Shown here: piece after piece, positions 1 through 7,607 of the stretch | Position numbering within the stretch: position 1 is the first letter of the stretch | How the letters are laid out: each line of letters opens with the position of its first letter | Source: Anaerospora hongkongensis | GTDB lineage: Bacteria > Bacillota > Negativicutes > Sporomusales > DSM-15969 | NCBI RefSeq assembly: GCF_004339805.1 | Contig: NZ_SLUI01000001.1 | Span: forward strand, 1-64,000 | Length of the DNA: 64,000 nt | Direction: 5' to 3' | Translations under genes and position numbers: made by a program | The notes under the pieces: model-generated | What the model was told of the DNA's origin: nothing | Seen by the model: the letters and a program-made list of their open reading frames with translations, nothing else | Databases searched by the model: none

Positions 1-84
1 GAGGATGGCTGACAGCTTTTGGGACGGTTGTAAAAAACCTAATAACCAAACGCCAGACCAATTACCCCCTTACTGTAAAAGAAT

Positions 85-128
85 AAGTGTAATTGATCAA
101 CCATTTTCATGGTTAAATAATTACACTT
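85..128. terminator. Stem-loop, possible terminator
   Basis: AAGTGTAATT at 85-94 pairs with AATTACACTT at 119-128, and an inner AACCAT/ATGGTT pair closes the loop. It lies beyond repeat copy A, downstream of the last gene of the first minus-strand unit. There is no long T-run on the minus side, so terminator function is uncertain. Confidence 0.35.
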
Positions 129-150
129 AAATAGTACCAAGTAACCAAAA

Positions 151-306
151 AGTCTAGGCCAAAAGCCTACGAAAGCTGAAAATCCGGGTGGCATTTCTAA
201 AATTCGTAAACTCGCTGCGCTCAAACAGTACGAATTTCAAAACGGAATGCCACCCGGATTTTCTCCTGCGGAACGCTTTTTCCGGCAAAGGCCAGGAGGG
301 GTACGG
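151..306. repeat. Long hairpin repeat, copy A
   Basis: First of two 156-bp elements in the same orientation; the other is at 4981-5135. An outer stem pairs 178-195 with 246-263 (18 bp, perfect). An inner stem pairs 200-208 with 229-237 (9 bp, perfect). The loop between inner arms, AACTCGCTGCGCTCAAACAG, is identical in both copies. A third helix can form between CTCCTG and CAGGAG near 263-298. The stems differ between copies by paired changes, so the folded form rather than the primary sequence appears conserved. No transposase or coding capacity is visible. Confidence 0.8.
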
Positions 307-376
307 GAGTAACAGAAAGTTACTAGTGAGTATAGCCATTGCGCTAATTATTTTGAGCGACAACCCCAATCAATCC

Positions 377-1117
377 TTAACAACCTGCAAACTCCTGTTT
401 TTTAAACCCTGACCGTCCATCGGTCCGGGGTTTGTGCGGATAAAACCTCGCTAGATCAAAGCCACACCGCAGGGCAAACTCATAATAGGGTTCATTTTCT
501 TTGAGTCCCAGCGTCTCGTATACCTCCCGCTGCCGTTCATGAAAGCGGAGATCGCATTTGGCTAAAGACCAGCCGGTCTGGTGGTCTCCTTGATAATAGC
601 GAACGTACTCTTGACCAATGCCGCCAAGCATGCGATTGATTTTCGGAATCCCTCGCCAGGCATCAATATTCTTGAGATCATCGTCCGGCAGGCGCAGGCA
701 GACTTCACCGCGGCAAAAATACCAGCGGGCGCCGCCTGACCAAATTTGAAACAAGCTCTCGGGAAATTCCACCTCCGCCGGATTTACCGGTACATGGCCA
801 ATGATAGGATAATTCCCGTTTATTATGTTGTAGGATGACACATTGATGCCAGGGAACAGGATTTCCGAACGTTCCGGTGTAGGCTCAGCAAATACTTTAC
901 TGTACACCTCGAGGAGCACGCCTATAAGGTCCCGCACAAATCTGGTCCCCGGCCTGAGCTTCTCTGAAGGTGCTTGCTCAAATTCAGCTTCCACTTTTTT
1001 TACTTCTGCCTCTTGAATTTGCTCTTTAGGATACATCATAACCCTGGCTGTGACAAACTCAGTGTCAGATAAGGGCACAGCCACCAAATCGCCAGCTTTA
1101 AACTTGATGTCTTTCAT
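377..1117 (-). CDS. Uncharacterised protein, possible Imm26-like
   Basis: 246 residues, ATG start behind AAGGGTGA. The N-terminus (FKAGDLVAVPLSDTEFVTAR) resembles the opening of Imm26-type immunity proteins, which begin with a similar beta-strand 'GDxxaiPL' pattern; this is a pattern resemblance only. No signal peptide or membrane segment is visible, so the protein is probably cytoplasmic. A charged stretch near residues 30-55 is helix-prone. It is the last gene of a seven-gene minus-strand unit starting at 4825, 27 bp after its upstream neighbour. If the immunity reading is right, no cognate toxin is visible in the window. Confidence 0.75.
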   Translation of the reverse strand: MKDIKFKAGDLVAVPLSDTEFVTARVMMYPKEQIQEAEVKKVEAEFEQAPSEKLRPGTRFVRDLIGVLLEVYSKVFAEPTPERSEILFPGINVSSYNIINGNYPIIGHVPVNPAEVEFPESLFQIWSGGARWYFCRGEVCLRLPDDDLKNIDAWRGIPKINRMLGGIGQEYVRYYQGDHQTGWSLAKCDLRFHERQREVYETLGLKENEPYYEFALRCGFDLARFYPHKPRTDGRSGFKKQEFAGC

Positions 1118-1144
1118 ACACTCACCCTTTCAGTTACCCTCTAC

Positions 1145-2188
1145 TCATTTGGGGTCGATGGCCCAGCATGGGGCCATGTCTTTAGCAATGTTCTGAATGA
1201 ACTCATATGCGTCCTCATCATCTTCAAAAGTTTGGCCGCCATAATCCTGGACAAGCCGCTCCCAATGGTAGGCCTGAATTCCCTGGCCCAACACCTGCTG
1301 AAAGGCTTGCGCAATCTCTCTGGTTTCTTCTAGGCTGTTTTCGCCATGCCGGGCCGCCGCGACTGCTCTCGCATTATCCGCCGGTTCTTTATAATAATAG
1401 GAGAGCAAAAACTGTTTAACCTTGTCGATGGGCTGGGAAATGTCTCCTGCCAAACAAGCCAAAATATCTTGGCGGTTTTTATAGGTGTTTAGTGTCTCCA
1501 ATGCTTCGCTCAGCTTGTTCTGAACCACAAAGCGGTCACGGTTTTCAAATTGGTATATTTTATCACTAAAATCATTAACAACTACATTAATCCGGTATCG
1601 ACCCTCAGGGCTGTTGCTTGGAACCCACCCTAGATCAACGATGCAAGGGCAGCCATCTACAAGCGGGCCTGTTGATTGCAAGTGCAGCATATCTTCGGAA
1701 AAGCAATGCTTTTCAATATAGTATGGGTCGCATGTGAGGTCATAAAAAGCGTTGGACCACATCCGCCACCCTGTGGGAACGGCTAGCGGCATCAGCAGAT
1801 ACTTAGGCGTGTGAGGTTCCTGTTCCAAAGCTTCCCTGGCCTCCTCGTTAGTGGAACAGGGAAAAACCAATTGATATAACCATGAATTAAGCTTTTCCTG
1901 TACCTCCAGCCGGTCCTGGCTGACAAACTCCATAAGATTAGAATAGTAACCCTCTTTCCTGGCTGCCTGGATACGGTACTGCCCAACTGTCTCGCCTGGC
2001 AGCGTCGTCCAGTCGACAGTAATCTGATGAAGGGCGCACTTGGCATAAAAGAGAGCAAAAGAATATTCCACCCCTTCATCAAAGTATTCCGGCTTAACCA
2101 GCAATTTGCCTGAAGGCAAATCATAGAAACGGTTCAATAGCACCTCCCAGTCGCTGGGAATAGCAAGATTCATGATAGATACGTGCAT
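1145..2188 (-). CDS. Uncharacterised protein with two tandem ~100-residue domains
   Basis: 347 residues, ATG start 8 bp after GGAGGG. The protein contains the same domain twice, about residues 7-107 (LAIPSDWEVLLNRFYDL) and 134-235 (LAVPTGWRMWSNAFYDL). Each copy goes from this opening through a conserved W and a GxYRI strand to a C-terminal amphipathic helix. A different ~110-residue segment follows. The same duplicated architecture recurs in the protein at 10435-11121, so this is a local paralogous family. Function is unknown; cytoplasmic location is inferred from the lack of a signal peptide. Confidence 0.8.
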   Translation of the reverse strand: MHVSIMNLAIPSDWEVLLNRFYDLPSGKLLVKPEYFDEGVEYSFALFYAKCALHQITVDWTTLPGETVGQYRIQAARKEGYYSNLMEFVSQDRLEVQEKLNSWLYQLVFPCSTNEEAREALEQEPHTPKYLLMPLAVPTGWRMWSNAFYDLTCDPYYIEKHCFSEDMLHLQSTGPLVDGCPCIVDLGWVPSNSPEGRYRINVVVNDFSDKIYQFENRDRFVVQNKLSEALETLNTYKNRQDILACLAGDISQPIDKVKQFLLSYYYKEPADNARAVAAARHGENSLEETREIAQAFQQVLGQGIQAYHWERLVQDYGGQTFEDDEDAYEFIQNIAKDMAPCWAIDPK

Positions 2189-2231
2189 AACAGACCCTCC
2201 TAAGCTTGCAAATCGCGATTACCTCACTGTG

Positions 2232-2993
2232 TTATTCTAGCAATGCGGCCAAATAAAACCGTCGATATTTTTCTTCCTCAAATACGACGGGGATCTGTTC
2301 CCGGTAAAGCGCAATTGCCAAGATGGCGTTGCAGTCTGGCTCAAAACACGGAAATTGTTCCTGATCATATACAGGTACTTCATTGACCTCATAGTCATGG
2401 AGCCAATAGTCAGCCAGCGCCATACAAGCTGCCTTAACCTTGGTGCCGTTTTTTTGTGTAATGGCTTGATACAATTGAAGCCAATGCTCATCATCATAGG
2501 CGGGATTTTCCTCTGGCAAAACCACAGGGTATCCTGTCATTAATCCATATAGTATTCGAGAAGAAACACCTTCAAAGTCGGATTTTTCGGGCCAGTCCTG
2601 ATAGCGTTCTAAGGAAAAATCCCGTGCCAAGGCGAAAAACGTAACAGCCTCTTCCGAATCAATGGGATAGTTTTCCCCAATCAGCTTTTGGGAAAGGATG
2701 CTCGCAAGACAATTAAACCACATACGGCACCGCTCCGCCGTAGCTCCTGCCGCGCACTCCAATGAACTAAGGCGAAAAATAGCTTGTCGAAGATATTTTA
2801 TCTTTAAAACAAAAGCGTTGTCACGCTGCCACGCGGCAGCTTCCAGGCGATCAATACCGCTCAGACTGGCCAGCCAATCCGGGGCTAGGCGCGCATAATC
2901 AGCGGTTCCGCCCGCAATCCGTTCTACTCCAAATACCGGCGGAACTTGAATAAGCTGAAGTATTTGCTCTTTGATGTGGGTAATGTTGTCCAT
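2232..2993 (-). CDS. Uncharacterised protein
   Basis: 253 residues, ATG start behind a strong GGGAGGA. The protein looks mainly alpha-helical and acidic, with a conserved-looking C-terminal segment around DCNAILAIALYRE. That layout is reminiscent of Imm49-type immunity proteins, but I cannot confirm it by eye. No membrane segment is present. It sits in the middle of the 4825-377 unit, 43 bp upstream of the tandem-domain gene, so it is almost certainly cotranscribed. Confidence 0.75.
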   Translation of the reverse strand: MDNITHIKEQILQLIQVPPVFGVERIAGGTADYARLAPDWLASLSGIDRLEAAAWQRDNAFVLKIKYLRQAIFRLSSLECAAGATAERCRMWFNCLASILSQKLIGENYPIDSEEAVTFFALARDFSLERYQDWPEKSDFEGVSSRILYGLMTGYPVVLPEENPAYDDEHWLQLYQAITQKNGTKVKAACMALADYWLHDYEVNEVPVYDQEQFPCFEPDCNAILAIALYREQIPVVFEEEKYRRFYLAALLE

Positions 2994-3047
2994 ATAATCC
3001 TCCCGACCAATTTAACTTTCGCAATAACAAGTTAGATAGTTCCTCGC

Positions 3048-3623
3048 TCAACTGTTCCCGGTAAACTTCCGCAAAACCGCACCTTCCGGTATTCGGTGAA
3101 AGGCAGCAATCATGTCTTGTTGGCTGATTCCCAGCTCATCAGCCAGATACGCATCCACATGAAAAACCGGCGACGTGGGGTCAACCGAATAGTTGCTTTG
3201 CGTCACTCCGGCCTCATCAGTGAAAAAATGATGCACCTCATTCCCGCCCTCAAAGCTGTGCCGCTCGTCGAAACCATGTTCAGTGTACTTGCCTGTTATG
3301 ATATCGCCAAACATGTCATTATACAGATGGGCAAAGAACCGATACGAAGCATGGCTGGCCTTCATGGCTTTATCGACCAGATAGGGAAACCCGTCTTCCT
3401 GGAAAAACTCGCGTTGCCGGCTATAGCACGCTGACCGGCGATACCCGCCTACCAGGTAGAAAATAGCTGAAACATTGGCAGTGACGGCCACCTTGACATA
3501 GCTCTCCTGTAGATGCGGATGAGGGGTTGGAAATTTGGCTTCTGTTTCCTGAATAGCCTGTCCTACAGCCTGTTCGTCGAATTGCCCGTTTTTATATACT
3601 ATAGCAGTAAACATGTAACTCAT
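3048..3623 (-). CDS. Uncharacterised protein
   Basis: 191 residues. I chose the ATG at 3623 (MSYMFTAIVYKNG) because GGAGG lies 7 bp upstream; a farther ATG at 3680 lacks a good ribosome site and would overlap the preceding gene. The sequence is mixed alpha/beta with a His-rich middle (HSFEGGNEVHHFF) that could bind a metal, though this is speculative. No signal peptide. Fourth gene of the 4825-377 unit. Confidence 0.75.
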   Translation of the reverse strand: MSYMFTAIVYKNGQFDEQAVGQAIQETEAKFPTPHPHLQESYVKVAVTANVSAIFYLVGGYRRSACYSRQREFFQEDGFPYLVDKAMKASHASYRFFAHLYNDMFGDIITGKYTEHGFDERHSFEGGNEVHHFFTDEAGVTQSNYSVDPTSPVFHVDAYLADELGISQQDMIAAFHRIPEGAVLRKFTGNS

Positions 3624-3663
3624 CGCTATACCTCCGGCGTAATAATTGGGGTATTCAAATCTT

Positions 3664-4221
3664 TTAGGGTATGTTCTCAACTAAGACGTTCTCACCAGCC
3701 GCAATCGCACGGGTAATATCTAATCTGGCCGCCAAAGACAAATCACTAATAGCCACCTGTGGCTCTCCAGCGTGGGGTGTGGCTTGATAGCCCGTTCCCA
3801 TAAACTCCTTATCCTCTGGAAGTACAATTCGCCAGAGTAAGGGCATTCCATCCCACTTGATCTCGGTCAAAAATTCCCCGGCAACATAAAAGGCGCTTTT
3901 CACCCCCGTCTGAGGAAACCCGACTGCAAATGCCTCGCCGTTTTCAGACCTCATCTGAAAAGGACTCCCGTTTGCCAGCAGATACTCTTCCAAACGCAAT
4001 AAAGCCTCTGCTTTTGCGCCGTAGAAATCGACGGCCGGCACTAGCTGTGCGCTTGTCGAAAGGCGAGGTTGAGCTGCCTCTAGTTTAATCCACTCATCTC
4101 CCGCCAAAACTTCATACACCCCCGGGGGAATCCAGCTTTTCTGTGTATTAATATGGTATAAACGCAAGCCCGCTCGCACCTTCTTAATGACAAGAAAGGG
4201 AGTTCCTTGTGGCATCATCAT
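3664..4221 (-). CDS. Uncharacterised protein
   Basis: 185 residues, start at one of three consecutive ATG codons behind AGGAAGG. Beta-rich N-terminus (PFLVIKKVRAGLRLY), no signal peptide or transmembrane segment. I recognise no family. It is the third gene of the 4825-377 unit, 22 bp after the zinc-ribbon gene. Confidence 0.7.
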   Translation of the reverse strand: MMMPQGTPFLVIKKVRAGLRLYHINTQKSWIPPGVYEVLAGDEWIKLEAAQPRLSTSAQLVPAVDFYGAKAEALLRLEEYLLANGSPFQMRSENGEAFAVGFPQTGVKSAFYVAGEFLTEIKWDGMPLLWRIVLPEDKEFMGTGYQATPHAGEPQVAISDLSLAARLDITRAIAAGENVLVENIP

Positions 4222-4243
4222 TGAATTACCTTCCTGTAAAAAC

Positions 4244-4582
4244 TTATCGTCCGCACCGTTTCAGCGCCAAATCTGCATTGACCTTGCTTACCTGCCCTTC
4301 AAAAAGCAAACGGGCCTCTCTTCCTGAAAGGAACTGCAAATCCAGTTCCTCACAATTCGTATTTTTAATGGTTGCAAATTCTTCTGCTGTAATGGGGATT
4401 TGATATTCTTCCAGAATATCTTCTCCACCAAACCTCATTTGTTCATATAGCAGCGAATAATACAGGCGCCCGCATTGCTGGCACGCTACCACTGCCTCAC
4501 ATGCGCCGGGGCTATAGCTAACTGTGTGAATGCCTTTGCATTTTGAGCATAGGCATTTGTCTTTGATTTTTTCTTCCGCCAT
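4244..4582 (-). CDS. Small zinc-ribbon protein
   Basis: 112 residues. Two CxxC knuckles (CSKC near residue 12 and CQQC near residue 35) are spaced as in a four-cysteine zinc ribbon; this is directly visible. The C-terminal half is helical and charged. The function is unknown; zinc ribbons of this size often mediate protein or nucleic-acid contacts. ATG start with GAGGGA about 11 bp upstream. It lies between the short leucine-rich protein and the 185-residue protein in the same transcription unit. Confidence 0.75.
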   Translation of the reverse strand: MAEEKIKDKCLCSKCKGIHTVSYSPGACEAVVACQQCGRLYYSLLYEQMRFGGEDILEEYQIPITAEEFATIKNTNCEELDLQFLSGREARLLFEGQVSKVNADLALKRCGR

Positions 4583-4609
4583 GTAAGCTATCCCTCTTCC
4601 TTCATAATC

Positions 4610-4825
4610 TCAGCCCTGATCTGTCTCGCTCTTGCCTAATGCCGGGATAACCCACCGCAGTTCCGGGTTGCCGTCCAGAATCAGTTCTTCCAAATTATCA
4701 AACATAAGTATTGCCAGATCAATTTCTTTCAGCTGTTTGTCCGATAGATCCAGAGTTACTACGCTTGCCGGGTTCTGCCGCCCTGCTTCTATTGACGTAA
4801 CTGTATCTCCTTGTTTCAAAGACAC
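4610..4825 (-). CDS. Short leucine-rich-repeat-like protein
   Basis: 71 residues, GTG start behind GGGTGA. The segment LDLSDKQLKEID followed by LEELILDGNPEL matches the LxxLxLxxN spacing of leucine-rich repeats, giving about one and a half repeats. The protein is far shorter than a normal LRR solenoid, so it is either a true small adaptor or the remains of a longer protein. It is the first gene after regulatory box 1 (4891-4935), 65 bp downstream of the -10 hexamer, which fits a leader gene of a box-controlled operon. Confidence 0.6.
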   Translation of the reverse strand: MSLKQGDTVTSIEAGRQNPASVVTLDLSDKQLKEIDLAILMFDNLEELILDGNPELRWVIPALGKSETDQG

Positions 4826-4890
4826 GATTGATCACCCTTCCATTATCATCAAGTCGGACAAAACATTCCTTATTTTTATCAGCTATTTTC

Positions 4891-4935
4891 ATTATAAAAC
4901 ATCACTTGTTTTGCGTATTGTAAAAAAGCGACAAT
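4891..4935 (-). promoter_or_regulatory. AraC-type box 1 and -10 promoter
   Basis: On the minus strand: TTGTCGCTTTTTTACAATAC, then TATAAT at 4896-4891, with exactly 22 bp between TTTACA and the -10. It precedes the seven-gene unit starting at 4825. The same element occurs five more times in the window (see finding). No hairpin is associated with this copy. Confidence 0.75.
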
Positions 4936-4980
4936 TATGTTCTATTGTAAGCAGTTTCATTTTTCCGAAGCTCTAACAAA

Positions 4981-5135
4981 AGTCTAGGCCTGAAGCCTCC
5001 AAAAGCTGAAAAGCCAGGCGATATTCCTAAAACCCGTAAACTCGCTGCGCTCAAACAGTACGGGTTTCTTAACGGACTATCACCCAGCTTTTCTCCTTCG
5101 GAACGCTTTTTCCGGCAATGGCCGAAGGGGTACGG
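4981..5135. repeat. Long hairpin repeat, copy B
   Basis: Second copy of the element at 151-306. Inner stem AAACCCGTA (5030-5038) pairs with TACGGGTTT (5059-5067); in copy A the same stem reads AAATTCGTA/TACGAATTT, so three base pairs changed on both sides. In the outer stem most mismatches seen on the plus strand become G-U pairs in a minus-strand RNA, which suggests the minus strand is the functional transcript. Together with copy A it brackets the seven-gene unit. Confidence 0.8.
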
Positions 5136-5356
5136 AGGTTACGAGGGATGCCGTAGCACTGACTCTTGGCCCAAACCGGACGTAACTTTACTGAGGCTCA
5201 GGGGACCGTTATGCATAAGCAGAGGTTAAGCGCCAGCGGCGGAGCGTTGTATAATGGTCGCCTGCGCCAGGCTTTGTACTTGACACCTCTTGTTTTATCC
5301 AATGACTAATCCTTTTTATTTTAAGGTCTCCGCAACTCCCAAATTCTGATACATAA
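5136..5356. other. GC-rich stretch without recognised gene
   Basis: About 220 bp beyond repeat B. It is clearly more GC-rich than the flanking spacer, with short inverted repeats such as GCCTGCGCCAGGC. No open reading frame with a ribosome site was found. It may be an extension of the structured repeat that copy A lacks, or decayed coding DNA. Confidence 0.3.
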
Positions 5357-5358
5357 AC

Positions 5359-5390
5359 AAACAACAGCCGGTCACATCCGGCTGTTGTTT
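5359..5390 (-). terminator. Rho-independent terminator
   Basis: A 13-bp perfect stem, AAACAACAGCCGG paired with CCGGCTGTTGTTT, and a 6-nt loop. On the minus strand it is followed by GTTTGTTTATG. It lies 27 bp after the flavin reductase gene. Confidence 0.85.
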
Positions 5391-5416
5391 ATACACTAAT
5401 GTTACAACAAAATCAC

Positions 5417-5971
5417 TTATTCCCGCCCGATCTTCCAGGCCTGGCCGATTTTATTGCCAAGACTTCTGTATTCTGTTGTCATTTGTCCTAAAATCAGCGG
5501 ATTTAGCTGATCCAGATCAATCTTGCCGTTTACAATTACTTTCTCATCAGCATGAATGCCCACAATATCACCGATAAAGATTTCGTTCTTGCCGCTTACA
5601 ACAATCTTATCCAACTTGCATTCCACGCTGAGGGAAAATTCCTCGATCAGGGGAGCCGTGTCTGACTGGTCGTAAAACACGGTAAAATATGTTGACTTAT
5701 CGACTTTTTCACCGGTAACCAAACCTGCTAAATCAACAATTTTCATATGCTCGGTGGAAGGAAAACATACGCTGAAGGTTTCATTTTCTTTTATTCCCTT
5801 ATTGGTATGGTGATGGTTTCCCAAGGTAACAGCCAGCTTGGCAGGGCTATAACTAACCATACTTACCCAGGCTGCTGTCATGAAATTGGCTTTGCCTGCT
5901 ACGGTTGAGCCGATAACAGCTACCGGCATCGGAAAATTAACAATGCCACTGCCTAAATTTACTTTTGCCAT
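5417..5971 (-). CDS. Flavin reductase-like / flavoredoxin family protein
   Basis: 184 residues, ATG behind AAGGAGG. The sequence has the FMN-binding split-barrel layout of the flavin reductase-like family: VAVIGSTVAGKANFMTAAW near residues 17-36 corresponds to the G-x-x-N-x-M/T-A-W phosphate and isoalloxazine region, followed by KLAVTLG and a conserved H near residue 53. Members bind FMN and reduce flavin with NAD(P)H or act as flavoredoxins in anaerobes. It is a single-gene unit with its own terminator and is unrelated to its neighbours. Confidence 0.85.
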   Translation of the reverse strand: MAKVNLGSGIVNFPMPVAVIGSTVAGKANFMTAAWVSMVSYSPAKLAVTLGNHHHTNKGIKENETFSVCFPSTEHMKIVDLAGLVTGEKVDKSTYFTVFYDQSDTAPLIEEFSLSVECKLDKIVVSGKNEIFIGDIVGIHADEKVIVNGKIDLDQLNPLILGQMTTEYRSLGNKIGQAWKIGRE

Positions 5972-6008
5972 TCATATGCCTCCTTGTTGTATCCCAAACT
6001 TTTATTAC

Positions 6009-6188
6009 TTAACCTTGCCGCAAAAACGGACAAGCGTAAAGCCATTTTTCTCGCCTTATTTCCTGATGACAATATCCATTAGTCCTAAAATGACAGGTCA
6101 GATACCATTCCATAACACTGTAGCCCCGGTCTGTTTCCACAACATAAAAGATCTGTCTGACAAATACGACCGTACCTGTCGCCGCCAT
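6009..6188 (-). pseudogene. Truncated relative of the secreted protein at 21917-22276
   Basis: 59 codons from ATG at 6188 to TAA. The first ~30 residues (GTVVFVRQIFYVVETDRGYS) match the mature N-terminus of the 119-residue secreted protein at 21917 almost residue for residue. After VMEWY the similarity stops, and the signal peptide is missing. It therefore looks like a fragment that lost both ends, or a chimera. It sits between the flavin reductase gene and the 383-residue gene. Confidence 0.7.
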
Positions 6189-6209
6189 TGCTAAGGCCTG
6201 GGAACTTCA

Positions 6210-7361
6210 TCACTCCTGATCAAGGTTGCAAAGAAGTTTTTGACCATCCCAACCGTAATTGAAAAGATAACCGTTTTTTTCAGGGTCTTCCACCACAATC
6301 CGGCACACCGCGAGCTGCCGCACATCGGCCAGTAAGGCAGCTTGCAGACAGCGGAACAGCTGCTCAATTTGAGCTGCCTTCATATGCTCTGACCTTACAG
6401 CAAGAGAAAGAGCAACGTAATTTAAACTCTGATCTCCCCGCCCTTCCAAAACTGCCACCCCGCCTTCGGCACTTTCGATCAGCACATGAAACTGATAATC
6501 TCCTCCATCGACAAAACCCTTACCATTCTCATCAACGTTATCCATGGCCTGGAGAATAGTGCCGCCCGTCATGTGCCATAACCGGGCGAGAAGCCAAGAC
6601 GGCTTGCTGGCTGCTTGTCCGAATTCCCGCTCCACCGTTTCCTCCAGCGATCTCGTCACACTTACCCCGTCAAACTCTACCAGATCTTCTGCTGTAGGCT
6701 CCAACCTTTCCGGCCGGTGCATTCCTTGTTCAGCCGTCCACAGCCAGACATCTGCTTCATAATGTATGTCCCGCACCAGATCTGTAAAATCGTCTGGATG
6801 ACGAAGTCCGGGGACAATCCGGCAGTAAAAGCCGCTACCGATATAAAAACCCGGTATTTTCTCTCCGGTTTGCGCGTCCAGCACAGCATCCACCCAGCCG
6901 CCAGGCGGGTCCCACTCGCCGCTGACCCGAATATATCTGTTGGCACAGTCCTGCACAACAACCCCGTCAAGCCCCAGGCCCTGGCTTTCCCAGACCAGCT
7001 TTCCCGCTGCATCAAAACAGGTAAGATCACAAGCGGACGCTGCAAGCAGTCTGTCACTACACCGGAAAAACTCACTAACATATCCTCGCAACGGCCAGTG
7101 CTGCACACTATAATCGATGAGATCTAAAACATAGATATCCTCAGCGAAGCCAAAGAACGCGTACTCTCCAAGCCACTCCGCCTTGGTCCTTATACTGTGT
7201 TCATAATGCAGGCAGACCGCCAGCAAAGGCTCGCCGTCCTGCCCTATAGTGCAGCAGGCTCCTACGCCGGTTTCCTCCGGGTTACCTAGCACAACAAGGG
7301 GTATTGCAGGCGGCAAATGCTGCCGCTCTATCCAATTGATTTCATAAGCCACTTCACTCAC
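6210..7361 (-). CDS. Uncharacterised protein, beta-propeller-like N-terminus
   Basis: 383 residues with GTG start (GTGAGTGAAGTG) behind AGG. Residues ~25-190 show repeated beta-strand blocks with aspartate/aromatic turns (IYVLDLIDYSVQHWPLRGY, LTCFDAAGKLVWESQ, DAVLDAQTGEKI) like blades of a propeller. The last ~140 residues form a different, helical/beta domain ending YLFNYGWDGQ. No signal peptide. It is the only gene in its unit and stands directly behind regulatory box 2 at 7388-7446. Confidence 0.75.
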   Translation of the reverse strand: MSEVAYEINWIERQHLPPAIPLVVLGNPEETGVGACCTIGQDGEPLLAVCLHYEHSIRTKAEWLGEYAFFGFAEDIYVLDLIDYSVQHWPLRGYVSEFFRCSDRLLAASACDLTCFDAAGKLVWESQGLGLDGVVVQDCANRYIRVSGEWDPPGGWVDAVLDAQTGEKIPGFYIGSGFYCRIVPGLRHPDDFTDLVRDIHYEADVWLWTAEQGMHRPERLEPTAEDLVEFDGVSVTRSLEETVEREFGQAASKPSWLLARLWHMTGGTILQAMDNVDENGKGFVDGGDYQFHVLIESAEGGVAVLEGRGDQSLNYVALSLAVRSEHMKAAQIEQLFRCLQAALLADVRQLAVCRIVVEDPEKNGYLFNYGWDGQKLLCNLDQE

Positions 7362-7387
7362 CTAGCCTCGCCCATTTTCATATCCCT

Positions 7388-7446
7388 ATTGTAAAATATC
7401 TGGCCGAAGCTGTATTGTAAAAAAACGACATCGTGATGATGTCGTT
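7388..7446 (-). promoter_or_regulatory. AraC-type box 2, -10 and overlapping hairpin
   Basis: Minus strand: ATGTCGTTTTTTTACAATAC, then 22 bp to TACAAT (7393-7388). The CGACAT half-site is also the right arm of a perfect inverted repeat, AACGACATC/GATGTCGTT at 7424-7446. It drives the gene starting at 7361. Confidence 0.75.
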
Positions 7447-7555
7447 AAGAAGCTTTATTTTGCTGTATCCTCCAGTCGCTAGATTGCCTTGCCAACTCAA
7501 CCCGGTCGTGAAAGCTGAGAACTTCCATTACGGTTCCCTCCGTTGCTATAAATGA

Positions 7556-7599
7556 GACTAAGATTGAGAAGGGGTAAAAATCCCATCTCAATCTTAGTC
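7556..7599 (-). terminator. Rho-independent terminator
   Basis: GACTAAGATTGAGA pairs perfectly with TCTCAATCTTAGTC across a 16-nt loop, 9 bp after the stop of the ankyrin gene at 7608. The T-tract is weak, so it could also act as a 3-prime stabilising hairpin. Confidence 0.65.
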
Positions 7600-7607
7600 A
7601 TCAGATG

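Noticed and set aside
151-5135. Repeats A and B as ends of an insertion sequence
   Set aside because: No transposase between them, no target duplication visible, and they are direct, internally folded elements rather than terminal inverted repeats.
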